A stretch of 33,141 bases of DNA from Gemmatimonadaceae bacterium (GTDB taxonomy: Bacteria; Gemmatimonadota; Gemmatimonadetes; Gemmatimonadales; Gemmatimonadaceae). Made by a program: the position numbers and the translations under genes. Shown here piece after piece: positions 1-7,196 of this stretch. The DNA is taken from the NCBI GenBank assembly GCA_025358925.1, contig JANYHT010000027.1:1-33141 (forward strand), written 5' to 3'. The notes below the pieces were generated by a model. It searched no databases. It was not told the origin of the DNA and worked only from the letters and a program-made list of their open reading frames with translations. The number at the start of each line of letters is the position of its first letter. The stretch's first letter is position 1.

Positions 1-239
1 GGCAACAGCCGCGGCGCGATGGAGTCGCTCACGATGTTCGCGATGCGCTCCTCAACATCGAGAGCATCTGGAACCCCACGCACGTTTCGCGAGCGATCTT
101 CGACCCCGACCAACAACGTACCGCCGGCCGTGTTGGCGAAGGCGATCAAGGTCTTGAGGACCCCATCCGAGGAGGAAAGGTCGCGCTTAAACTCGAGCGT
201 CTTGCCTTCGGGGCTGGTGAGGAGTTCGACGAGGTCCAT
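1..239 (-). CDS. AlbA_2 (Schlafen-type) domain protein, N-terminal part
   Basis: This minus-strand frame opens with ATG at 239 and stays open to the left edge, so only the first 79 codons are present. The protein begins MDLVELLTSPEGKTLEFKRD and continues with LKTLIAFANTAGGTLLVGVED. That is the signature of the AlbA_2 domain (Schlafen AlbA_2, formerly a RecG-like DNA-binding domain): a TLEFKR strand, an AFANTxGG turn and a LLVGVED strand. Proteins with this domain are usually about 200-550 residues long and act as transcriptional regulators or nucleic-acid-binding effectors, often in accessory regions. The C-terminal part that would show the subtype lies outside the window. The domain call is firm; the role is unknown. 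Confidence 0.8.
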   Translation of the reverse strand, partial: MDLVELLTSPEGKTLEFKRDLSSSDGVLKTLIAFANTAGGTLLVGVEDRSRNVRGVPDALDVEERIANIVSDSIAPRLL

Positions 240-418
240 GTGCTCGGAAGTATGCTACGAAGTAGCTGTGCGGGGCAAGCTTCCGAGTAGTGGGACCTAT
301 TGCTGTGTGCAATGCATAGTCACGTGCAATTTAGACGAACACGACACTGCGATCGCAGCGACGAGCAGCAATTGCACTGTCCAATAGATAGAAACGGTGG
401 CGCGAACGCACGCAGTTG

Positions 419-970
419 TCAAACGCGTCCCTCATAAACATTCGCGATGTGGTCTATAAGGGCGTTAGCTGCTTCCAACCCGGAGGCGAACGGTCCAAAC
501 TGTTCAGGGAGAAGGTCTTTCGCGCTCAGGTGCAGGCTCAAGATCAGTGTGATCATCCACCACACTCGATCCAGATCGGTCGGTATGCGGTGTGCAAACA
601 TGTTGTAGAGCCGATCGAAATCGCGTGGATGCGTGACACCATTCATCAACCCCGTCTGAATACCGCGTGAAACGATCACGAGTGCCGCCATCGCCATCCC
701 GAGTGCGCGCTTGTCCAATTGATCGAGAGGAGGTTGCCCCCGCACCAGGATCCAGTCGGCGGCCCATGCGTCAGCGTCTCCTCGTCAATCGACCATTCGC
801 TCGCGCTGTTCGGTTGTGTGTGCAAGTTCTATGTGGGCCACTTCGTGAAGCAGAAGGAAGCCTGTTGCCACGAGCGCAAGTTCTCTCGCCACATCATATG
901 CGTCGGCATCCTCGCCAGATGTAGCAATACATGGAAAACAAATTCGTCTTACGCTCGGCCGCGGCAACAC
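419..970 (-). pseudogene. Lit/peptidase U49-like metallopeptidase interrupted by an in-frame TGA
   Basis: Two pieces lie in one minus-strand frame, 970-788 and 784-419, separated only by a TGA at 785-787. The first piece carries a zinc-protease motif in FLLLHEVAHIELAH (HExxH). The second carries DADAWAADWILVRG, the acidic/DxxA segment expected after HExxH, then a helical tail with THPRDFDRLYNMF and WWMITLILSLHL. This order matches the phage-exclusion Lit peptidase (U49) family, whose E. coli member cleaves EF-Tu after phage infection; that function is known for the family and not shown here. The frame also runs upstream of the GTG at 970 through LYWLVNTKKDNNLDR to a TGA near 1024, so the N-terminus is lost or shifted. 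Around the stop, another frame reads WSIDEE, so two compensating indels are an alternative to a point mutation. ImmA/IrrE-like peptidase is the other possible family. Confidence 0.6.
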
Positions 971-1033
971 TCGGTCTAAGTTATTGTCTTTCTTAGTGTT
1001 AACGAGCCAGTAGAGAGTTTGATCTCAAAACGG

Positions 1034-1393
1034 TTTTCCGGCCACTCGCCCCAGGACGTGTGTCCGTGGAATGTGTCCTTCTCACGTGAGCTTCGCGTGG
1101 ATGCATTCCGCGCACGAGAACTGTTCGTGGATGCGGACGCGCGTACCCTTGCGCGAGAGATGCTGAAGATGACACCGGCCACCTACGCAACGGCGCTTCG
1201 CGGTAGCGCAATGAAGCGCGCGAAACTGTGGATGCTGAAGCGAAATGCGTGCGTGGTACTCGGCAACATTGGAATGCGCGAAGACCACGTCGTGCTCGGT
1301 GACATGCTTGCGTATGAACATGCGATTGTGCGCGAACATGCGACGTGGGCGCTCGCGGAAATTGCGCGTCGCGGGAAATGGAGCGAGCCGTGA
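1034..1393 (+). pseudogene. queG: queG, C-terminal fragment (epoxyqueuosine reductase)
   Basis: The frame reads QDVCPWNVSFSREL, then DARTLAREMLKMTP, GSAMKRAKLWMLKRNACVVL and VREHATWALAEIARRG. This is the C-terminal third of epoxyqueuosine reductase QueG, the last enzyme of queuosine tRNA modification: a ferredoxin-like Fe-S segment followed by a HEAT-like repeat. Intact QueG is about 350-380 residues long; only about 118 are left. The family motif GCDICQxVCPWN is reduced to GHSPQDVCPWN, so two of the Fe-S cysteines are gone. The 5' two thirds, with the cobalamin-binding domain, are absent; the decayed Lit-like gene begins on the other strand just upstream. I see no start codon with a ribosome binding site. 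This is a dead remnant. Confidence 0.85.
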
Positions 1394-1559
1394 TTTCGAT
1401 CGGAACACCCTAAGGATGAACTCTGCATCACCATTGTGACTGCACGAGATGCTGTCGCTCAGAATTTGTTTCGTGCAATCTTATTGTGCATGCGCGTCCC
1501 AAGGGCACGTTTGAAGGGTGGTTGCATGAACTTCTTAACCCCTGTCCGAGGTACCGCTC

Positions 1560-2462
1560 ATGCCCCTGCTTCGTCGGTCCCGTTGGTTCGCTGTGCCTGC
1601 GTTCGTGGTGGTAGCAGCATTTGGAAATCCGCCAACGCACCCTGCAGCAGAACCTGTGAGCGCGAACGAGATCCGTCGCATTCACGCGCACTTTGACAGC
1701 GTGTTGATTGAGTTGCGTGCCCGCGATGTTTCGTCGTTGTCGGTCACGCAGCGAACGCATCGTACGGCATTGATCGCGACGCTCGCGTCGTACAACGCGC
1801 GCGCGCAGTTTCCGCAGAATTATGATTTCGTTGCACCAACGCCGTACTTCATCGATCGTCGCACGGGGGTACTGTGCGCGGTCGCACATTTACTCGAATT
1901 TACCGGCCGCCGAGATATTGTTGATCGGATTGCATTGAGTAACAACAACGTGTGGGTGGCGGCGCTCGCCGGTGATAGCGCGGTAACGACATGGGTGCAC
2001 ACCAACGGCCTCACACTCGATGAGGCGGCACGCATTCAGGTGCCGTATAACAGCGGACCGTCTCCGGCCATGGTGGGCACGATTGTAATCGGACTGCCGC
2101 TCGTGGTCGGCTCCTCGTTGGCCGCGGCGGTATGGAACGGATGGGGCAACGCCGATGGACACCGGCAGTCGGGGAGGGTAATCGGCATGACGGCTGGCAT
2201 CCTGTCCCTCGCGATTGGTGGTGGTATAGCCGCGCAGATGAATTCCAACGACCCACACATTCTTCCAGCAACCATGGCGGCTGCAGGTGGTCTCAGCATC
2301 GTGATGGCGGCGCGATCGATGTACCGCCACCATCAGATCGAGCTGGCCTCTCGCGACAGCAGCCGCGCGAACGTCACGACTCCAGCGTACGCACGTATTT
2401 CGCCCATCCTTCCACTGGGTCGCGGTACCGGCGCCGGTGTGGCGGTCGAAATTCGATTTTGA
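1560..2462 (+). CDS. conserved secreted/membrane protein of unknown function
   Basis: A 300-residue protein with an N-terminal signal or anchor segment (WFAVPAFVVVAAFG) and a GAGG eight bases or so before the ATG. Residues about 90-170 hold a recognisable but unnamed conserved block: YFIDRRTGVLCAVAHLLEF, then ALSNNNVWVAALAGD and NGLTLDEAARIQVPYNS. I recall this block from uncharacterised proteins of Bacteroidota, Gemmatimonadota and Myxococcota, usually just before a membrane-embedded tail. Here the tail has two glycine-rich hydrophobic segments (VGTIVIGLPLVVGSSLAAAV and IGMTAGILSLAIGGGIAA) and a third weaker one (ATMAAAGGLSIVMAA). The two cysteine-poor halves suggest an envelope protein. Its neighbours are remnants, so context gives no hint of role. 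A strong hairpin follows the stop. Confidence 0.75.
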   Translation: MPLLRRSRWFAVPAFVVVAAFGNPPTHPAAEPVSANEIRRIHAHFDSVLIELRARDVSSLSVTQRTHRTALIATLASYNARAQFPQNYDFVAPTPYFIDRRTGVLCAVAHLLEFTGRRDIVDRIALSNNNVWVAALAGDSAVTTWVHTNGLTLDEAARIQVPYNSGPSPAMVGTIVIGLPLVVGSSLAAAVWNGWGNADGHRQSGRVIGMTAGILSLAIGGGIAAQMNSNDPHILPATMAAAGGLSIVMAARSMYRHHQIELASRDSSRANVTTPAYARISPILPLGRGTGAGVAVEIRF

Positions 2463-2472
2463 TTGACGTCCG

Positions 2473-2504
2473 CGCGGCGATCCTGACGTTCAGGAATCGC
2501 CGCG
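2473..2504 (+). terminator. terminator-like hairpin after the 1560-2462 gene
   Basis: CGCGGCGATCCTGA pairs with TCAGGAATCGCCGCG across a three-base loop, with a single bulged A. It begins 11 bases after the stop codon. There is no U-run after it, so it may act as a weak intrinsic terminator or as an mRNA 3'-end stabiliser. Confidence 0.55.
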
Positions 2505-2507
2505 TGG

Positions 2508-3039
2508 CTCGCTGCAACGGCGGACGATGCAATTGAAAAAATCGCCGCCTTCTGTCGCCAAGCTGTTGCCGCCGATGCGAGACTCGTGCTCCTCCGCGAA
2601 GCATTCGTCGTCGGCTATCCACGCGCGCTATCGCGTTGTTGGTGTGATTGAGCGCGACGGCGGCACGCTGTATTGCACTGCGCTCTTTTTTTCGCCGGAC
2701 TGTGTGTTGATGGGCAAGTATCGAATACTCATGCCCACCGCTTTGTCCGCTCGACGCGGCGATTGCCCAGCTACCGACAGCGCCGCCAATGGCGACGACG
2801 TTGTGTGTCGTGGCGTTAAGCTGCATCGTCGATCCATTTGGTACGGTGTTCGCACGTCCGAATTACGACGGAGAAACATTCTCACCGCAACGATTGACCT
2901 CGGCGACACCATTTGCAGAAAGTTTGATTTCGATGTGATCGGACATTACGCGCGGCCTGATGTCTTTCGCCTCATCATCAACGAAGCAGATACACCGCCG
3001 GTACGTTTTGTCGACGGGTTTCTCGACTCACTGTCGTGA
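2508..3039 (+). pseudogene. nitrilase pseudogene, internally deleted copy of the 13670-14611 gene
   Basis: From 2508 the frame reads [15 protein letters not shown], matching residues about 16-29 of the intact nitrilase. It then shifts frame and reads [14 protein letters not shown] and later [16 protein letters not shown], matching the middle and the C-terminus. About 150 bp are missing after the GYPR codons; the junction lies at a short CCACG/CACGCGCT match. About 240 bp are missing after the LMPT codons, which removes the CWEN catalytic cysteine region. There are also small indels, for example one extra base near 2816. The N-terminal start region is missing too. The copy is clearly diverged at the base level, so it is older than the cyclophilin copy at 20.8 kb. 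It cannot make an active enzyme. Confidence 0.9.
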
Positions 3040-3087
3040 CAACGGGCACAACATGTCGCACCGCGTCTTGCGCGCACTCGCCATTGG

Positions 3088-3735
3088 CTATCCCTCGACT
3101 CGCTCCAAGCCGGATTCAATGACAAAGCGCGTGAGCACGGCAGGAGATGATGCGCCAATCTTACGCGCGAGACTTTCGCGATATGTGTTGACCGTCCGCA
3201 AGCTGATGCCGAGTGAGCAGGCGATTTGCTTGCTGCTCATGCCGGCGGCTACTGAAACAGCGACCTGACGTTCGCGGCGGCTCAGTGTCGTCGTGAGCTT
3301 CGGCACAGGACAATGGGAACGGAGCGCACAAGCAGCGCCGATGTCGCCACGCAACGCACCCACGGCACTACAGAAATCGACGACGCCTGACTCGTTGGGC
3401 AAGCAGTCCAACGTCGGCTCGCTCCCGGTTGAACTGCCGAGAAAGAGTACGCAGGCACCCGATGCGCGCACGCGAAGTTGTGTGAGCGCGTTGCGCTCCG
3501 ATTGCACAACAGGCGCCGCGTCAACGAGCACGACATCCGGACGATGTTGGTCTAAAAGGGTGAGCGCCGTCGCAATGGTCGGTGCCTCCGCAATCACCGC
3601 GAATCCTGACGTGGCGTCGAGCAGCGCGCGTAGTCCTGCGCGAACGAGGGCGTGTTCGGCGACGAGCAGGATCGCGGTGTCCGCGTCCGGCATCGTGTCG
3701 GGTGACTGGGAATTGAGGGTCGAATCGTTGAACAT
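3088..3735 (-). CDS. orphan NarL/LuxR-type response regulator with a degenerate receiver domain
   Basis: A 215-residue protein. The N-terminal half resembles a receiver domain: AILLVAEHALVRAGLRALL, then HRPDVVLVDAAP with a candidate phospho-acceptor Asp at about residue 72. The usual acidic pair is reduced to one Glu (VAEH) and I find no clear conserved Lys, so phosphorylation may be lost or altered. The C-terminal 60 residues form a good LuxR helix-turn-helix: LSRRERQVAVSVAAGMSSKQ followed by IACSLGISLRTVNTYRESLA. The first Met gives 215 residues; the Met at 3693 (MPDADTAILL) fits the family start better. No histidine kinase gene is adjacent. Role: DNA-binding regulator with unknown targets. 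Confidence 0.85.
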   Translation of the reverse strand: MFNDSTLNSQSPDTMPDADTAILLVAEHALVRAGLRALLDATSGFAVIAEAPTIATALTLLDQHRPDVVLVDAAPVVQSERNALTQLRVRASGACVLFLGSSTGSEPTLDCLPNESGVVDFCSAVGALRGDIGAACALRSHCPVPKLTTTLSRRERQVAVSVAAGMSSKQIACSLGISLRTVNTYRESLARKIGASSPAVLTRFVIESGLERVEG

Positions 3736-3762
3736 CGGGATAAGGGATAGTAACTGTCGGGA

Positions 3763-4149
3763 TTAGACCTGCAACTGCGACGGCGAATGCACTCGCGAGA
3801 TAATCCGCCTCGCCGCTTCATCCCGAGACCGTGCAAATCCGTCGCTCGGGCATCCGCCAAATGGACGCCGACCGTGCGCATCGGTGGATGCACTGGATTG
3901 TGCGGGATGTCTGTGCGAGTTCGCGCGTGTGTGTGTACGACAATTCATGACGTCATGCCACCATATGAATTGGACACGCGCCGTAGCGCTTCGTGCGAGT
4001 CTCGATCAATGCGCAGCGTGTTACAATTTTTGGCAATTCGTCGGCGTCGCTTCGCCTGCACGGTGAATCCCACGTTGAAGCGCGTCAACAAGTCGACGAG
4101 CGGATCAATGCTGCTCAATTCGATGCGTGCGCGGATCTGCGCGGGGTAA
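3763..4149. other. no gene recognised (3763-4149)
   Basis: Open frames here are short and none gives a family I recognise. The stretch separates the response-regulator promoter region from the integron-integrase remnant. It may hold the eroded 5' end of that integrase gene, because the remnant starts abruptly at about 4150. Confidence 0.4.
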
Positions 4150-4711
4150 CTGGGCTGGATCGTCCGCTATATCCGATATCACGGCACGCGTCATCCGGCG
4201 GAATTTGGTGAGTCGGAGGTTGTTGCGTATCTCACGTATGTGGCCGACGAAGGGCGCGTCGCGCGATCCACGCAGATGCGGGCGGAGAGTGCGCTGATGA
4301 TGTTGTATCGGGATGTGCTCGCCATACAGATCGGCGACTCCTTGCGCTGCTGCTGTAGCGTCTTGAGATCCGCCTCCGTCGAGGAAAGGCGGGAAAGATC
4401 GGGTGACCGTATTACCTACATCGGCTCGTGACGGCCTGACTGCGCGACTTGCGCGCGTTCGGACATTACCCGCGCGCGATGGTTAAGCGCGTCTTGCCGC
4501 GCGGTGTGCTGGCGGTCCGCCTTGAGAAGCGCGCCACGTGCCTCACCCCCCGTCATTCGTTTGCGACGTGCTGGAAGACGGGTAGGATATCCGCACGCGG
4601 CAGGAGTTGACGGGCCACGGCGATGTAAGCACGACCATGATCCACACGGAGGTGTTGAACCGTGGGCGACATGGTGTGCGGAGTCCGGCCGACCGGCTTG
4701 CCAGAGGATAA
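4150..4711 (+). pseudogene. intI: integron integrase (IntI-type tyrosine recombinase) pseudogene
   Basis: Pieces of IntI occur in the right order but in different frames. The N-terminal SAM-like domain reads WIVRYIRYHGTRHPAEFGES, then ARSTQMRAESALMMLYRDVL. The central part is IRLRRGKAGKI, then VTVLPTSARDGLTARLARVR after a shift. The C-terminal part is KRATCLTPRHSFATC, then [20 protein letters not shown] and [16 protein letters not shown]. The last motif (VLNRGxxGVRSPxDRL) is typical of integron integrases. The nucleophilic Tyr of the family motif MIYTHVL is replaced by His (MIHTEVL), the segment between the two halves is largely deleted, and there are several stops. The gene runs in the same direction as the cassettes that follow, unlike most integrons where intI is divergent. 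Confidence 0.88.
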
Positions 4712-4779
4712 TGGATATTGCGGCGAAGACTGTGGCGTTTACGGACTGCGGCGTAGCATCCTGTGTAGACGAATTAGTA

Positions 4780-4786
4780 GTTAGAC
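4780..4786 (+). other. integron core-site motif GTTAGAC, possible attI relic
   Basis: GTTAGAC fits the GTTRRRY core that IntI cleaves. It lies 69 bases after the end of the integrase remnant and about 100 bases before the first downstream gene, where attI would sit if integrase and array run in the same direction. A seven-base match can be chance; position is the main support. Confidence 0.35.
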
Positions 4787-4888
4787 CGCAACCAGCTCGA
4801 ACAACGCGCCATCCGCAAGGTCACTCGCTCGCCGAGCGCGAGGCGGTCAATACGCACTCTGCCGTCGGACTCACAAAAGGGAGAAGCC

Positions 4889-5341
4889 ATGTTCAAGTGT
4901 ATTTCAACATTCGTTGCCGCGAGTTTGTTGGCTGCCGTCACGGCGTTCGCGCAAACATCGCCCTTGCCCATCAGCACTGACGGCACGGATCCGAAGTCTT
5001 GGGACCCAAAACTCGATGCCGTTATCGCGGGCGCCAAGAACCATAAGGTCATTTTTGAAGACAAGGAAATTCGCGTGCTGTCAGTGACCGTGTTGCCCGG
5101 CGAAGTGGAGCCGTTGCACCATCATCAATGGCCCAGCGCCATCGTGTACGATCGACCGACCAAGAGCGAAAATCGCGATGCCAAGGGTAATTTGCTCGCG
5201 CCCAAAGCAAAGGCGGATCGTAAAGACTCGCCCATGCTGATTCGCGTGCCGCCCGAGGCCGCGCATTCCGTCACCAATCTTGACTCGGTGCCGCTGCACT
5301 TGATTCGAGTCGAATTCAAACACGGATTTCCGAAGCAATAA
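4889..5341 (+). CDS. secreted cupin-like protein
   Basis: A 150-residue protein with a clear signal peptide (FVAASLLAAVTAFAQT, cleavage near residue 22) and a GGGAG ribosome binding site just before the ATG. The mature part has VIFEDKEIRVLSVTVLPGEV, then EPLHHHQWPSAIVYDR and RVPPEAAHSVTNLD. This is the two-motif pattern of a small single-domain cupin, with His residues in the first motif able to bind a metal and a His in the second (AAHSV). Such proteins are found in the periplasm of many soil bacteria; substrate and reaction are unknown. It is the first intact gene after the integrase remnant and core site, so it may be a first cassette, but no full attC follows it. Confidence 0.75.
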   Translation: MFKCISTFVAASLLAAVTAFAQTSPLPISTDGTDPKSWDPKLDAVIAGAKNHKVIFEDKEIRVLSVTVLPGEVEPLHHHQWPSAIVYDRPTKSENRDAKGNLLAPKAKADRKDSPMLIRVPPEAAHSVTNLDSVPLHLIRVEFKHGFPKQ

Positions 5342-5379
5342 CGAACAATACAGTGGGCAACCGGGAGGCATCGTGCCGT

Positions 5380-5634
5380 CGAGTCGAGTGGGTCTTCAGG
5401 GATCTCGATCAAAGTGCGCTGCTCAAGAGTGTGTTGCCACATGCGATTCAGCATGACGCGTTGCATGATATGCGACAGATGAACGTCAGTGGTGCGACGC
5501 TATTCCCTGGGATCGACGGTTTCTCTCGCTCCATACAGTGGCTTTGCACAACCCGTTGGGCCGATCTCCGACGAATGCTCAACGCTCAGCAACAGTTCAG
5601 GAAAGTCCGCATGCGGTCTAACCTTGCGCGTTAG
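5380..5634 (+). pseudogene. FRG-domain protein, C-terminal fragment
   Basis: The frame reads VEWVFRDLDQSALLKSVLPH, then HDMRQMNVSGATLFPGIDGF. FRG-domain proteins (named for a conserved FxRG start motif) usually end with a segment such as MNIxxATLFPDLDGL, which this matches. The N-terminal FRG motif and most of the domain are missing and no start signal is present, so it is a leftover tail. Its frame ends at TAG inside the GTTAGCC of the collapsed attC at 5616-5636, and another frame stops at the TAA of GTCTAAC. A stop codon overlapping attC is the usual arrangement of an integron cassette gene. Confidence 0.5.
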
Positions 5635-5636
5635 CC
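5616..5636 (+). repeat. collapsed attC site (both ends, no hairpin centre)
   Basis: GTCTAAC (5616-5622) and GTTAGCC (5630-5636) are the two end boxes of an attC site, here only seven bases apart. Together with flanking GCGG/CCGC they make a short inverted repeat. The inner stem and loop of a normal site, about 50-70 bases, are gone. It marks the boundary between the FRG remnant and the vapBC cassette. Confidence 0.5.
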
Positions 5637-5712
5637 GCACTTCTCGCGTGACTGCGGACCAGACTTGACGGACACATTGACAGTAGTACGTTTCTGACTA
5701 GGAGGTATTACC

Positions 5713-5952
5713 ATGGCGAATCCGATGCGCACCGTGTCGTTCAAGCTTCCTGAGCACCTGGACGACGCGTTGAGCGACTTGGCGCGGCGCCGCAAGTCGA
5801 GTCGCTCTGCACTTGTACGCGAGGCGTTGGAGGGCTTGGCAACTGGCGGGCGCCGCTCGGTTACGGCGGCGGTCGATGGGCTCGTGAGTCCGCTTGATGG
5901 CCCGACCGATCTCTCGACGAATCCGAAGCATCTGGCCGGCTACGGGAAGTGA
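5713..5952 (+). CDS. vapB: VapB-like ribbon-helix-helix antitoxin
   Basis: A 79-residue protein with a strong AGGAGG ribosome binding site (5700-5705) eight bases upstream of the ATG. The N-terminal part, MRTVSFKLPEHLDDALSDLA followed by RRKSSRSALVREALE, is a ribbon-helix-helix (CopG/Arc type) DNA-binding fold: one beta strand and two helices. The tail is short and polar and would wrap the toxin. The last four bases overlap the toxin gene start (GTGA), so the pair is translated together. Role: antitoxin and probable autorepressor of the operon. It lies between a collapsed attC and an intact attC, as expected of an integron cassette. Confidence 0.85.
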   Translation: MANPMRTVSFKLPEHLDDALSDLARRRKSSRSALVREALEGLATGGRRSVTAAVDGLVSPLDGPTDLSTNPKHLAGYGK

Positions 5953-6371
5953 CCCGAGTCGTTGTCGATACGGGCCCCTTGGTGGCCCTGCTCAATCGGC
6001 GCGACCGTCACCATCTGTGGGTTCGTGAAGTGCTCGACACCGTCGAGCCCCCGATTTTTACGTGCGAGGCGGTTGTCTCCGAGGCATGTTTTCTGTTGGG
6101 CCGTCTCGCAAACGGGCAGGCTGCACTTTTGGAATTACTCGCGAACGATGTGGTGCGCATCGATTTCCGATTGCACACCGAGATCGACACGGTCCGAGGG
6201 CTGATGCGCAAATTCGCGTCGGTGCCGATGTCGCTCGCGGATGCGTGTCTCGTGCGGATGTCCGAACTCGATGCGCAGACCACGATCGTGACTATGGATG
6301 GCGACTTCCGTGCGTATCGGCGCAATCGGCGCCAGGTGATTCCGACCATCATGCCTGGCCGCGGCGGCTAA
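5949..6371 (+). CDS. vapC: VapC-type PIN-domain ribonuclease toxin
   Basis: A 140-residue PIN-domain protein starting at GTG and overlapping the antitoxin stop by four bases. The expected acidic residues are all visible: Asp7 in RVVVDTGPLVAL, Glu45 in VVSEACFLLG, Asp98 in SLADACLVRM and Asp117/119 in TMDGDFRAYRR. Length and spacing are normal for VapC, so it should be a working Mg2+-dependent RNase; family members cut tRNA or rRNA, target unknown here. The stop codon TAA (6369-6371) lies inside the first box of the attC at 6366, the standard layout of a cassette gene. This is the best-preserved toxin-antitoxin cassette in the window. Confidence 0.9.
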   Translation: MTRVVVDTGPLVALLNRRDRHHLWVREVLDTVEPPIFTCEAVVSEACFLLGRLANGQAALLELLANDVVRIDFRLHTEIDTVRGLMRKFASVPMSLADACLVRMSELDAQTTIVTMDGDFRAYRRNRRQVIPTIMPGRGG

Positions 6372-6453
6372 CAAAACATTGCAGTTAACAAGCGCGCTAC
6401 GGAGTGCTCGCTGCGCTCGCTTGTTTTGATTCGCTTGCAACTGAACGTTAGGC
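6366..6453 (+). repeat. integron attC recombination site (well preserved)
   Basis: It begins GGCTAAC (6366-6372) and ends GTTAGGC (6447-6453), 88 bases in all. Inside, AACAAGCG pairs with CGCTTGTT, and CAGTT pairs with AACTG near the ends with unpaired bases between, giving the imperfect hairpin typical of attC. The left part reads CTAACAAAACATTGCAGTT and the right part TTGCAACTGAACGTTAGGC; both recur at 9.0 and 30.1 kb. Confidence 0.88.
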
Positions 6454-6469
6454 GTGGAGGCTGTAGGAT

Positions 6470-6930
6470 AAGTCGTTTTTGCGTCGTGATTGCGCGGGCG
6501 GATTGACGGTGACGATTGAAAACGCCGATTGTCGTGTGCGCAAACACTGCGCGCGCAGCGTGCACGGCAGGCAGGCAGGCGCGTTTCGCGCCGCGAAAAT
6601 GTTCGCCGACGTAGTCCTTCGTCACGCGCGATTGCCCTTTGCGATAGAGCGACTTCCGCACAGAACACGTACAGGTGCGCGCCTCCGCGTCGTAGACGAA
6701 ATCGCTTGGGTCCGCTCCACGATTTCTCCGAGCAGCTTCAGGAATTGGCGGAAGCCAGCGGTGTGAAGTCGATTCGAGAACACCTGAAAGCGCGCGCCAA
6801 TCTCCGCAATGAAGCCGTTGGACCCTGTGGCGCTCGAGAAACTGCTGGCCGGGATCGTTACAACGGGGGCAAAAGTCAGCCATTGAGGTGCCCTGTCGTC
6901 CAAGCGGGGAGCTCCGGACTCCCGCAGCAT
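6470..6930 (-). mobile_element. IS1182-family transposase fragment, frameshifted
   Basis: On the minus strand one frame reads SDFVYDAEARTCTCSVRKSL, then YRKGQSRVTKDYVGEHFRGA. After a frame change it reads LPCTLRAQCLRT. This resembles the C-terminal cysteine-rich region of IS1182-family (DDE) transposases: F-YD---TC-CP-GK-LY, then a CxPCxLRxQCLRTP motif. The frame change falls in GGCAGGCAGGCAGGC (6566-6580, plus strand); removing one four-base unit restores the frame. The transposase start, the DDE core and the terminal inverted repeats were not found, so it is a fragment and not a mobile IS. Parts near 6700-6930 look derived from the same gene but I could not settle their frame. Confidence 0.65.
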
Positions 6931-6982
6931 GCGGAGGTGACCTGACGCATTTCGAGAATCGTCGGCTCCGCGTCACGGAGTC

Positions 6983-7196
6983 CGACTATGGACCGCAGTC
7001 GCTTGGCCCAACTGCTGGAAGAACACGAGCAAGAAGCCACATCATCGAAAAGGAGTTTGATGTAATGGAAGATGCGTTAGCCGCCGATTGATGGATGAAC
7101 GAGGAATACACGAACAGCACACCGCGAAGCGTTCCGCTTGCCTTCGCTCTTCGATCTGGCCATCGTTGGAGTATACGCTTGTCGATGAGGTTTCCA
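6983..7196. other. no gene recognised; cassette debris
   Basis: A short plus-strand frame from an ATG at about 6986 reads MDRSRLAQLLEEHEQEATSS and stops after about 25 codons. A GTTAGCC-like box occurs near 7076. Nothing larger can be supported. Confidence 0.3.

Noticed and set aside
785-787. TGA in the Lit-like gene as a selenocysteine codon
   Set aside because: No selenoprotein of this family is known, the position is not a Cys in the family pattern, and no SECIS-like hairpin was noticed just after it.
3810-3836. A match of about 25 bases between 3810-3836 and 9882-9907 (CTTCATCCCGAG...)
   Set aside because: The flanks do not match, so it may be chance; it is too short to call a duplicated segment.
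3860-3900. Similarity of 3861-3897 to 20212-20250 (ATGGACGCC...GTGGATGCA)
   Set aside because: Interrupted and short. No shared reading frame or gene family was found.
7070-7082. GTTAGCC near 7076 as another attC end
   Set aside because: No matching left end or inner stem was found at a normal distance.
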